From an uncultured Christensenella sp. (GTDB lineage Bacteria > Bacillota > Clostridia > Christensenellales > UBA1242): a DNA stretch of 64,000 nucleotides. Location of the stretch: contig CAOJZM010000005.1 in assembly GCA_948466185.1 (NCBI GenBank), forward strand, positions 1 through 64,000, given 5' to 3'. This document shows, piece after piece, positions 1 to 6,140 of this stretch (the stretch's first letter is position 1; every line of letters starts with the position of its first letter). The notes below the pieces were generated by a model. That model was not told the origin of the DNA. It was given only the letters and a program-made list of their open reading frames with translations, and did not search any database. A program made the position numbers and the translations under genes.

Positions 1-1109
1 ATCGCCCTACCATAGAAATAAGAGTCCTCTAAAGATGAAGTGTCAATATTAAAGCTACTAGATCCTTTTATTATTTTGAACATGCTATCTCTCGTAGCTC
101 GTTGTGCCCCATCTGCATTTACATTAATTTTTATTCCATAATAGCTTGTAAAATTTTGCTTTACTTTGCCTGATTCATCCTCTGGCAAACGCACATCAGT
201 CAACTCATTATCCTTGACTGTGTAATAATCAAACCAATCACCAAACTCAACAATATCAAATTGATTAGTGCCTGCCGGCATTGACTTAACCGCGTTATAA
301 AGGCTAAATGCAACATAGTTTATATCATAATACGGAAAAACAGTTGCCGTTCCCCAATTCCACCACAGAAAAGACTGCCCAATTTCACCAAGACCGAAAG
401 AAAATAAAGATTGCTCTTTAGCATTTTCTAATTCAGACTTTGTCCTTGTCCCTCTAAAACCAAGCCCAAATGGTGTATAATTTCCTTCTTCATCTTTTAC
501 TTGAATCAATAACTTTGTACCATCGTCTATTGGATTTGGAGCAAGCATTGAACTTGTAGCAAAATCATCGCTGGAAGAATAAGCAAAGGTTTGAGTAGAT
601 GCATTAACTGATGCTCTTTGAAAATAGGCTAAATTAGTAAATGTTGCAAATGCATTGGTACTCTCGCTTGATAACGTATATTCTCCGTTTTTATTATCAG
701 GCTCGATGATATGCGAAAAAAATTCATCATGAGCTTTAACATTAGGGAAGTCGTCATATTCTTTTATATTTGCATAGTTTCCCACCTGCCATTTAATACC
801 AGACTCTTTATTTCCAGCAATATATTGCAACCCTTGCGAATATATGTTATCTGCAGTAGAATCAGTTAAATAGTTAACTTTCAACTCAAACATTTCATAG
901 CCATTTTGATTAGCATTAGAATAATAATTGACTTCAAAAATATTTGTTTTTGTACCATCGGACTTCTGTAAATCTTGTGCGTAAATTGTTGTATCTGTAA
1001 TTTTATCTGGTGCAAAATTCATTACACCTAACCACCAACCATCAACACCTAAACAAACTACAGTCAGTATTGAAAAAAGAACAATGCAAGCCTTTTTTAT
1101 TTTTGTCAT
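1..1109 (-). CDS. Large secreted protein of the mobile element, 3' end missing
   Basis: An open frame of 369 codons runs off the left edge. It starts at an ATG (1109-1107) preceded by the strong ribosome binding site AGGAG. The N-terminus (MTKIKKACIVLFSILTVVCL) is a basic, hydrophobic signal peptide or anchor. The rest is rich in Tyr, Phe, Asn, Ser and Asp with few Cys, typical of an exported beta-rich surface or virion protein, and includes an aromatic stretch (FLWWNWGTATVFPYYDINYV). I do not recognise the family. It is the last visible gene of the minus-strand cassette, after the internal terminator, which is where filamentous phages place their adsorption protein; that comparison is by position only. 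Confidence 0.75.
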   Translation of the reverse strand, partial: MTKIKKACIVLFSILTVVCLGVDGWWLGVMNFAPDKITDTTIYAQDLQKSDGTKTNIFEVNYYSNANQNGYEMFELKVNYLTDSTADNIYSQGLQYIAGNKESGIKWQVGNYANIKEYDDFPNVKAHDEFFSHIIEPDNKNGEYTLSSESTNAFATFTNLAYFQRASVNASTQTFAYSSSDDFATSSMLAPNPIDDGTKLLIQVKDEEGNYTPFGLGFRGTRTKSELENAKEQSLFSFGLGEIGQSFLWWNWGTATVFPYYDINYVAFSLYNAVKSMPAGTNQFDIVEFGDWFDYYTVKDNELTDVRLPEDESGKVKQNFTSYYGIKINVNADGAQRATRDSMFKIIKGSSSFNIDTSSLEDSYFYGRA

Positions 1110-1130
1110 ATTTTTTCTCCTATTAAGAAT

Positions 1131-1217
1131 TTATATAAAATGTATAATTAACACAATTACACCGGAAACTAATAATAGCCACAAAATTTTCTTTACGAAA
1201 AACTTAATTATAAACAT
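1131..1217 (-). CDS. 28-residue single-pass membrane peptide
   Basis: A very short frame encodes a peptide that is almost entirely one transmembrane helix (MFIIKFFVKKILWLLLVSGV then IVLIIHFI). A GGGAG ribosome binding site sits about 8 bases upstream of the ATG, and the stop is 21 bases before the start of the secreted protein at 1109, so the two are probably one transcript. Lysines at positions 5, 9 and 10 suggest an N-in orientation. No family is recognisable at this length. Tiny hydrophobic proteins like this are common as phage coat or assembly components, or as holin-like peptides; neither is shown. Confidence 0.5.
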   Translation of the reverse strand: MFIIKFFVKKILWLLLVSGVIVLIIHFI

Positions 1218-1249
1218 TTCATCAACTCCCTTTTTCGACTTTTAATTTC

Positions 1250-1290
1250 TAAAAAAAGAGGTAAGAGGACAATTCCTCGCACCTCTTTAT
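1250..1290 (-). terminator. Intrinsic terminator inside the mobile-element cassette
   Basis: On the minus strand an AAGAGGT...ACCTCTT stem with a second GAGGA/TCCTC stem is followed by a run of seven T. It ends the transcript of the small genes (1360-3260) before the 28-residue peptide and the secreted protein, so these probably need readthrough or their own promoter. Confidence 0.7.
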
Positions 1291-1359
1291 TTACTAATTT
1301 ATTAAGATTAAATTTTCTTCGATCTTAACTTGATTTTCTTGCTCTTTTTCATCTAAATT

Positions 1360-1512
1360 CTACTCTGATTGCTCTGAATTATTACCCCAAGACAACAATT
1401 CGCCTACAAAGCCTCCATGCCCTCTTATTTCACCAGTAATTGAAACCGCTACAAAGAAAGAAACAATTAGACAAAATATACCTGCTAAAAAACCCTTAAC
1501 ATAATTATTCAT
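1360..1512 (-). CDS. 50-residue small membrane protein
   Basis: The ATG at 1512 is preceded by GAGGTGAGGG. The protein has a lysine near the N-terminus, one transmembrane helix at about residues 7-25 (VKGFLAGIFCLIVSFFVAVS) and a hydrophilic, acidic tail ending SEQSE. Length and layout (short N-terminus, one helix, charged tail) fit a phage coat or assembly protein or a generic small membrane protein. It lies 12 bases after the 98-residue gene and just before the cassette terminator, so it is the last gene of that transcript. No homology can be claimed. Confidence 0.6.
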   Translation of the reverse strand: MNNYVKGFLAGIFCLIVSFFVAVSITGEIRGHGGFVGELLSWGNNSEQSE

Positions 1513-1523
1513 CCCTCACCTCA

Positions 1524-1820
1524 TTATTTTTTAAGACGATTCAAGTCATAAAGAACAAATAAACCTTTTGGATTGGTTGGAACATCCATTTCAACTTCCA
1601 CCTCTTCCATACGTTGACACTCACCAAAATTAATAATTCCTTTATATGTATTTGGATCTACAAACGGACTGATTACTTTTCCAGAGAGTTTATCCTCTTT
1701 CTTTTCATCAATAAGAAGCGAAATCATTAACCCCTTTTGTCCTGTCAATTCATTTGTCGCTTTATCTTTTTTATCATAAACAAAACATGTTACAATTTTT
1801 GCTCTTGTTTTAACTACCAT
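1524..1820 (-). CDS. 98-residue protein, possibly nucleic-acid binding
   Basis: A soluble protein without Cys pairs or membrane segments starts at an ATG with the site AAGGTG 8 bases upstream. It has a beta-rich look (KIVTCFVYDKKDKATNE, then KGLMISLLIDEKKEDKLSGK) and a C-terminal KGLFVLYDLNRLKK. Its length and its position directly before small membrane genes are those of a single-stranded-DNA-binding protein in filamentous phages, but there is no motif that proves it. Alternatives are an accessory protein of a plasmid-like element. I do not recognise the family with confidence. Confidence 0.65.
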   Translation of the reverse strand: MVVKTRAKIVTCFVYDKKDKATNELTGQKGLMISLLIDEKKEDKLSGKVISPFVDPNTYKGIINFGECQRMEEVEVEMDVPTNPKGLFVLYDLNRLKK

Positions 1821-1919
1821 TTTTTAATCACCTTATTTAACCTTTTAATTTATATTTTTTATTTTGCGTGCCTAAAACATTATTAGGACTTACCAAATTA
1901 TTAAGTTGTTAATTTTTAA

Positions 1920-2039
1920 TTACTTTGACCGTTTATAAGAAGTTTTCTTACAAACACAATTCTTTTTTGCGTTGCGCGCACCTACTTTACAACCAGCAGA
2001 GAATATAGCCTTATCATGCTTTGACATTTTCTGAGCCAC
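1920..2039 (-). CDS. 39-residue basic, Cys-containing small protein
   Basis: The best start is a GTG at 2039 because AAGGTGG lies five bases upstream; an ATG four codons in would be too far from it. The product (about 11 Lys/Arg of 39, with Cys at roughly 16, 27 and 29) is strongly basic and could bind nucleic acid; FSAGCKVGARN is its most distinctive segment. It lies between the 269- and 98-residue genes in the same direction. Function unknown. Confidence 0.5.
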   Translation of the reverse strand: MAQKMSKHDKAIFSAGCKVGARNAKKNCVCKKTSYKRSK

Positions 2040-2233
2040 TAAAACCACCTTATTAAAAATTTTATAACTAGCATTCGACTTTTACCCAAGTAAACTTGCA
2101 ATAGGGTTAAGATTTGCACTTAACATATCTTCCTTAAAATTACTAAACTGAAAGACTAAGTAAAAGGAGGCGTGTCATGAAAAAGAACACTTGTAATTTC
2201 TTATCTGTCTACCTATTCCAGCACCTATTGACT

Positions 2234-3043
2234 TTAATCAAATAAATATACTTTCTTATCTGAAACAGCCGACATCTCTTTAATTATTTGACTTACACAA
2301 GTAGGGTCAAGGATCAATTCTTCTTTTTCTGTCAACCAATAAAAATTATAACCTTCCTTATATCTATCGCCATAAGTATAAGTTCCATAATCGCACATTC
2401 CATAAATAGCAATTAAAATACGTTCACCAATCTTACAACGATAATATTTTGTTTTTAATCGTGGCTCTTCAAACCATAAGCCCCAGGTCTTATAATTATC
2501 TAAGAAGTCCTTTCGAGCGGTATCATTTTTTAACACAAGGAAGTTCAACTCTTCTTCTGAAATCTGATTTTCCTCATCTTCTAGATCTTCACTAGAAGTA
2601 TCTTCCAAAGACCTCAGAAAAGCCCTTATTTCCTTAACGGTCATATCCGCATTTAATTTACCTGAATCTATATATTTAACTGCATTCCAACCGAGAGGAA
2701 GTAACTCAATTAATTTACTTGAAGAAAAGCAAACGAAAGGCTCTTTTAATTTTGAGCCGACGTCGTCCCGTTCCATAAATTCTTGATAACATTTACAATA
2801 TCGATTTACTTGTTTATTTGTAAACCCTAAGGCTTTGAATAATTGTTTACGATCATAATAATCATTGGTCTTTGATTTTAATACTTGATCTTCATTATCA
2901 ACAAACCAACAATCGATTTTATACACTGTGTAACACAAATTAGAAAAATCTACTTGCTGGTGCTTAAATAACTCATTAAGTTTTTTAACCAAAGAATTTA
3001 TTTCCTGGTCGTCAAATTCTAAATTAATCTTTGATAGTTCCAT
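2234..3043 (-). CDS. 269-residue protein of unknown function, mobile element
   Basis: This soluble protein begins at an ATG lying inside the end of the preceding gene (20-base overlap, so probably translationally coupled). The N-terminal half has a helical segment that reads like a helix-turn-helix (KQLFKALGFTNKQVNRYCKC, about residues 68-87), then an acidic linker (about 146-165, SLEDTSSEDLEDEENQ). The C-terminal third is rich in Trp, Tyr and Gly. I see no HUH (His-x-His), Walker or nuclease motif, so it is not obviously the replication protein. As the second gene of the early minus-strand transcript it could be a replication, partition or regulatory factor; that is inference. Confidence 0.7.
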   Translation of the reverse strand: MELSKINLEFDDQEINSLVKKLNELFKHQQVDFSNLCYTVYKIDCWFVDNEDQVLKSKTNDYYDRKQLFKALGFTNKQVNRYCKCYQEFMERDDVGSKLKEPFVCFSSSKLIELLPLGWNAVKYIDSGKLNADMTVKEIRAFLRSLEDTSSEDLEDEENQISEEELNFLVLKNDTARKDFLDNYKTWGLWFEEPRLKTKYYRCKIGERILIAIYGMCDYGTYTYGDRYKEGYNFYWLTEKEELILDPTCVSQIIKEMSAVSDKKVYLFD

Positions 3044-3260
3044 TTGGCATACCTCTCAATTTTCTTAACACTTCCGCTTCTTGTGTTCCTTTTGACGCAA
3101 AAATTAGAGTTTCAAGTTTTGTTAAAACATCCTCAGTAACTAAATAAACCTTGACATCATAGCCTAATTTATCTAAGGCTTCTGCATGTACTAATGCCTT
3201 CTTAACATCTGTAAACGACTTTTTCTTGCCTGCATGGCATACTGAATAACTTATTTTCAT
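3024..3260 (-). CDS. 78-residue protein of unknown function, first gene of the cassette
   Basis: I place the start at the ATG at 3260 (MKISYSVCHAGKK), 7 bases after AAAGGGGTG; an upstream ATG would lack this site. The protein is small and soluble with alternating strand and helix (KKALVHAEALDKLGYDVKVY looks like an alpha/beta unit). It is the first gene after the minus-strand promoter at 3305-3333 and overlaps the next gene by 20 bases. No family recognised. Confidence 0.65.
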   Translation of the reverse strand: MKISYSVCHAGKKKSFTDVKKALVHAEALDKLGYDVKVYLVTEDVLTKLETLIFASKGTQEAEVLRKLRGMPNGTIKD

Positions 3261-3277
3261 ATCTTTCACCCCTTTTA

Positions 3278-3296
3278 ATATCAAATTTCTTGATAT
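3278..3296. promoter_or_regulatory. Probable XRE operator 1
   Basis: ATATCAA-5 bases-TTGATAT is a perfect 7-base inverted repeat just downstream of the minus-strand -10 box. The same TATCAA half-site recurs in the second site and inside the plus-strand promoter spacer (3392-3397), so the divergent XRE protein is the likely ligand. Confidence 0.6.
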
Positions 3297-3304
3297 GTAA
3301 CCTA

Positions 3305-3333
3305 ATTTTAATCAAATAATAAGATATTGTCAA
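3305..3333 (-). promoter_or_regulatory. Promoter of the minus-strand cassette
   Basis: On the minus strand TTGACA (3333-3328) is followed after 17 bases by TAAAAT (3310-3305), a near-consensus SigA promoter for the genes from 3260 leftward. Confidence 0.75.
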
Positions 3334-3337
3334 GCAA

Positions 3338-3360
3338 ATTTATCATATTTTTTGATAAAT
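3338..3360. promoter_or_regulatory. Probable XRE operator 2
   Basis: ATTTATCA-7 bases-TGATAAAT is an 8-base inverted repeat between the two divergent promoters, overlapping the region just upstream of the minus-strand -35 box. It shares the TATCA half-site with operator 1. Confidence 0.5.
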
Positions 3361-3381
3361 ATTTAAATTTTTTAGTAAATA

Positions 3382-3410
3382 TTGAAATTAATATCAAGTT
3401 ATTATATAAT
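3382..3410 (+). promoter_or_regulatory. Promoter of the XRE repressor gene
   Basis: TTGAAA, 17 bases, TATAAT. A TATCAA half-site lies in the spacer, suggesting autoregulation. The start codon follows 20 bases after the -10 box with AAAGGAGG. Confidence 0.8.
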
Positions 3411-3430
3411 TCAACCAAAGGAGGACAAAC

Positions 3431-3787
3431 ATGAACTTAAAAAAAATACGATTAACACAAGGGAAAACACAAAGTGAAGTTTCAAAAGCGGTTAATATTA
3501 ATCAAAACACTTATTCAAATTATGAAAATGAAAAAACAGACCCAACAATTGAAACTCTTATTAATCTAGCTAGATACTTTCATACGACTATTGATAGTCT
3601 TGTAGGAAACGAAACGCCTTATCTAATAGATAAAAGCATCCTTAACCCAGAATGCCAAAAAGCAATAGATCGTATAATAAAACTTTCTGAAAGACAATGT
3701 GAACTTATAAATGTTTACATAACAGGCATGTTAACAGCAAAAAAAGACCAACAAAATTTAATTAATAAATATAAAGGAGAAGAATAA
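3431..3787 (+). CDS. XRE-family transcriptional repressor of the mobile element
   Basis: Residues 1-60 form a Cro/CI-type helix-turn-helix (LKKIRLTQGKTQSEVSKAVN then QNTYSNYENEKTDPTIETL), followed by the linker TTIDSLVGNETPYLIDKSIL and a helical tail. The start has AAAGGAGG upstream. It is read divergently from the cassette across an operator-rich region, the usual layout of a lysogeny or maintenance switch. It is clearly paralogous to the XRE protein at 44339-44659, sharing TT(I/V)DSL and PYL(I/L)DKS(I/L)L. Its stop codon overlaps the next start (TAATG). Confidence 0.9.
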   Translation: MNLKKIRLTQGKTQSEVSKAVNINQNTYSNYENEKTDPTIETLINLARYFHTTIDSLVGNETPYLIDKSILNPECQKAIDRIIKLSERQCELINVYITGMLTAKKDQQNLINKYKGEE

Positions 3788-4023
3788 TGAAACAAAATAA
3801 TCTTAATACTAAGGAAATATTAAAAACTACCGATGAAAATTTAATAAATCTTTTACACAATATAGAAAATGAACTTGCCAATCAACAAGTTTCACAAAAC
3901 ATAATAGACGAAATAATATACATAGTACAAAATGGAATTGATAAAATTCTCTCACAATTAACTGGACTTCTTACTACAGAACAAGACAAACAAAATAAAA
4001 TAACAACTTTTAAAAGGAAATAA
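3787..4023 (+). CDS. 78-residue protein of unknown function
   Basis: The ATG overlaps the stop of the XRE gene and is preceded by AAAGGAG, so the two are co-translated. The product is small, soluble and mostly helical (LINLLHNIENELANQQVSQN and IIYIVQNGIDKILSQLTGLL), with no cysteines. Small helical proteins after a repressor gene are common in lysogenic elements. Function unknown. Confidence 0.6.
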   Translation: MKQNNLNTKEILKTTDENLINLLHNIENELANQQVSQNIIDEIIYIVQNGIDKILSQLTGLLTTEQDKQNKITTFKRK

Positions 4024-4027
4024 CTAA

Positions 4028-4214
4028 ATGAATATATTAATTGAATATATAAAAACAAAATAACTTACTTGCAAAAATTGTTGAAAACAATAATGCATTA
4101 ATTAAAGGGTATGAAGATAACAATAAACCTTTTCTTCTAATTGACAACACAAAAAACAAAATTAAAGAAGAAAAACATAATAAGATAAGATCCAACTTAA
4201 ACAAGGAGGATTTT
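4028..4214 (+). pseudogene. Possible frameshifted small gene before the integrase
   Basis: A short frame opens at ATG 4028 (MNILIEYIKTK) and stops at 4061. One base further on, another frame reads protein-like sequence without a start codon (from about 4062, NLLAKIVENNNALIKGYEDN onward) straight into the integrase frame at 4215. The simplest reading is a roughly 60-residue gene broken by a single-base frameshift in the AAAACAAAATAAC stretch. It could also be a sequencing error or chance coding-like sequence. Confidence 0.35.
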
Positions 4215-5201
4215 ATGGAATACAAATATAAAGGTTTTACAATAAAAAAAAGAACAGACAATAGACATGAAGCAAGAAAAACAATTAACCATAACAGAAT
4301 TAGTATTTACGGAAAAACAATTTTACAATGCAAAGAAAATATAGATAAATATCTATCAAAACCACAAGAGAATAAACAAGGAACTAAATTTTACGACTGG
4401 ATTGACTTTTGGTTCAAAAAATACAAAAATGAATTAAAACAAAATTCAAAAGAATCAATCTTATATTTAATCAAAAACCATATCAAACCCAACATTCCTA
4501 ATTTAGAATTAAAAAATATAGCACCTTCTATAATAAATGATTGCATTGAAAAATGTCCTACTAGCAATACAAAAGAAAAATGCAGTGTTTACTTATATGA
4601 TATAATGGCTTATGCTTTTAGAGAAGGAAAATTAAAAAAAGATATAACCTTATCTATAAAAAAATATAAGCATATAAAACAAGAAGGACATGCTTTAACA
4701 GCAATACAACGCAAAGCCTTAATTGAAGAAAGCATAAAAAATAAAGATTACTATATTTTTATATTTTATCTTTTCAGTGGTGCACGTAAAATGGAAGCAC
4801 TTAACTTTCAATATAGCGACATTTTAGAAAACAATGTTATGAGATTACCAGGAACCAAGACTTATAAATCAGATAGAATAATACCGCAATTTAAAATGTT
4901 AAAAGATATATTACAAAAAATAGGGACAGGAACTGGTAAGGTTTTTAATCTTGCAGAAGTTACAATAAAAAGACGCTTGCATAAACTACGTGATAAATTA
5001 GGATTTCATTTTACTATTAAAGACTTAAGAACTACATTTGGTACTATGTGTGCGGAAATAGGAATTGCAGACGATGTGATTGCAAAATGGATGGGGCACA
5101 CATCAACTACTACAACAAAAAAGTATTATGTAAAAGTCCTAAGTGCATTTGAAATTACTCAAACTCAACTATTTGACGCCAATTTTGACCCCAAAATTTG
5201 A
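4215..5201 (+). CDS. int: Tyrosine recombinase / integrase
   Basis: The protein has the usual phage-integrase order: an N-terminal arm-binding part (1-55), a SAM-like core-binding domain (about 58-155) and a C-terminal catalytic domain. Visible catalytic residues are Arg191 (SGARKMEAL), Lys215, the box KDLR at 269-272 (Lys in place of the common His, with Arg272), His295 (WMGHTS) and Tyr304 or Tyr305 (KKYY). The 328-residue length is somewhat short for the family. ACAAGGAGG precedes the start. It ends 94 bases before the tRNA-Met fragment, as expected for an integrase beside its own attachment site. Confidence 0.95.
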   Translation: MEYKYKGFTIKKRTDNRHEARKTINHNRISIYGKTILQCKENIDKYLSKPQENKQGTKFYDWIDFWFKKYKNELKQNSKESILYLIKNHIKPNIPNLELKNIAPSIINDCIEKCPTSNTKEKCSVYLYDIMAYAFREGKLKKDITLSIKKYKHIKQEGHALTAIQRKALIEESIKNKDYYIFIFYLFSGARKMEALNFQYSDILENNVMRLPGTKTYKSDRIIPQFKMLKDILQKIGTGTGKVFNLAEVTIKRRLHKLRDKLGFHFTIKDLRTTFGTMCAEIGIADDVIAKWMGHTSTTTTKKYYVKVLSAFEITQTQLFDANFDPKI

Positions 5202-5295
5202 CTAAAACGTAATAATTTAACAAAATAAAATACAACATATTGTATTTATCTACAAAATAAACACTATACATTGTGCTTTTGTTTACTTGACGCCA

Positions 5296-5340
5296 TTCAT
5301 ACTCATGAGGTCACTGGTTCGATCCCAGTTGCTGCTACCA
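5296..5340 (+). repeat. attR: 3' half of a tRNA-Met gene
   Basis: The sequence runs from the anticodon loop (TTCATAC, anticodon CAT) through the variable loop AGGTC, a perfect T-arm (ACTGG-TTCGATC-CCAGT) and the acceptor strand to the encoded CCA. The bases before it do not pair as a 5' half, so it is a fragment. Identity starting in the anticodon loop is a classic integrase crossover. The intact tRNA-Met should lie at the far end of the element, left of the window. Confidence 0.85.
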
Positions 5341-5351
5341 GAATAATATTA

Positions 5352-5380
5352 AAAGAGATGCAAATTGCATCTCTTTTTTA
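5352..5380 (+). terminator. Terminator behind the tRNA-Met fragment
   Basis: AAAGAGATGC-aaatt-GCATCTCTTT followed by T. It is probably the original tRNA-Met terminator displaced by insertion of the element, and may also serve the gene ending at 5378 on the other strand. Confidence 0.75.
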
Positions 5381-5938
5381 TATCACTTTTTTATCATTAT
5401 CTTTTCCGTTTGGCACTGATGGAATTTCTGCACTTGCACAATTCTCACATACTTTTTCTTCTTCCGCTTTATTTTCAAGTTCTTTTGTTTCCAAACCTAC
5501 CATATAATCATAAAGGTCATTAAAGTTTTTGTCCAAATCAAGATAGAAACATCTTCCACTGTACTGTCCATTATAATATCTAATAATATTGACGCCGCCA
5601 GTGTCTTTTTCAATATTGATTAAAAGCGATTCAAACGGCATTTCATTATGCTCCTTGGTTTCACCAAAATCGAATAGAAGCCATACCCCTTCTTTCATAG
5701 CCTTCAATGTTTCTTCATGAAGACTTACACCAAAAGCCGGCATTTCTCTTGAAGATGCCACAACCTCGTTGAAAAGTTTTTTAATCTCTTCACCTTCCAC
5801 TTCTTGATTAATAATGATTTCTGCACCATTATTGTATCCTTTAACCATATCCACCTCACAAGTAAATTCTGGCAAACAAACAGTTTGTGAAACCAGCATA
5901 ACTGGCAAAGCAAACAAAACAAAAAGTAAATTTAACAT
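5378..5938 (-). CDS. Exported or membrane-anchored hypothetical protein, 186 residues
   Basis: The start at 5938 has GAGGTGGAG upstream. The first 17 residues (MLNLLFVLFALPVMLVS) are hydrophobic, a signal peptide or anchor. The middle is alpha/beta-like, with no motif I recognise. The C-terminus holds a Glu/Lys stretch and a CENC pair (about residues 165-168). It lies outside the mobile element, just beyond the displaced tRNA terminator. Function unknown. Confidence 0.65.
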   Translation of the reverse strand: MLNLLFVLFALPVMLVSQTVCLPEFTCEVDMVKGYNNGAEIIINQEVEGEEIKKLFNEVVASSREMPAFGVSLHEETLKAMKEGVWLLFDFGETKEHNEMPFESLLINIEKDTGGVNIIRYYNGQYSGRCFYLDLDKNFNDLYDYMVGLETKELENKAEEEKVCENCASAEIPSVPNGKDNDKKVI

Positions 5939-6089
5939 TCTCCACCTCTCAACGAGAATAGTTTGTTTCTATTTTTCTTTTTTACTCACATAATCAAAAC
6001 TTTTTTTTTGCGTGCCGTTGTCTGCAACTAAATAATAACATAATTTTCCAAAATTCTCCAATTGAAAATACACCTGATTGCATTTCTTA

Positions 6090-6118
6090 TTTACAAAAAT
6101 ATTATAATATGATAAAAT
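6090..6118 (+). promoter_or_regulatory. Probable promoter of the DUF2207 gene
   Basis: TTTACA, 17 bases, TAAAAT, ending 22 bases before the start codon. A second TATAAT inside the spacer makes the exact -10 box uncertain. Confidence 0.5.
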
Positions 6119-6140
6119 AAAACTAATAAAGGATAGAATA

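Larger units (their letters stand above)
1..5340. mobile_element. Integrated mobile element, right part (left end outside window)
   Basis: The right boundary is a 45-base 3' fragment of a tRNA-Met gene at 5296-5340, next to a tyrosine integrase, the usual arrangement for an element inserted in a tRNA gene. Inside are an XRE repressor with a divergent promoter/operator region, and a minus-strand cassette of small proteins (78, 269, 39, 98, 50 and 28 residues) ending in a large secreted protein that leaves the window. The intact tRNA-Met and the left end should lie beyond base 1. Small size of genes, an internal terminator and the lack of conjugation genes suggest a small phage or satellite rather than an ICE; this is inference. 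Confidence 0.75.

Noticed and set aside
2082..2126. Minus-strand 14-codon frame (MLSANLNPIASLLG) after AAGGAAG
   Set aside because: Very short; coding cannot be supported without comparison to related elements.
2177..2245. Plus-strand 22-codon frame with AAAAGGAGG before its ATG
   Set aside because: The site is excellent, but the frame opposes the cassette, overlaps the 269-residue gene's end and has no clear promoter; not enough to call a gene.
5271..5507. 78-codon plus-strand frame containing HTHEVTGSIPVAAT
   Set aside because: It is translation of the tRNA-Met 3' fragment and the antisense of the 186-residue gene.
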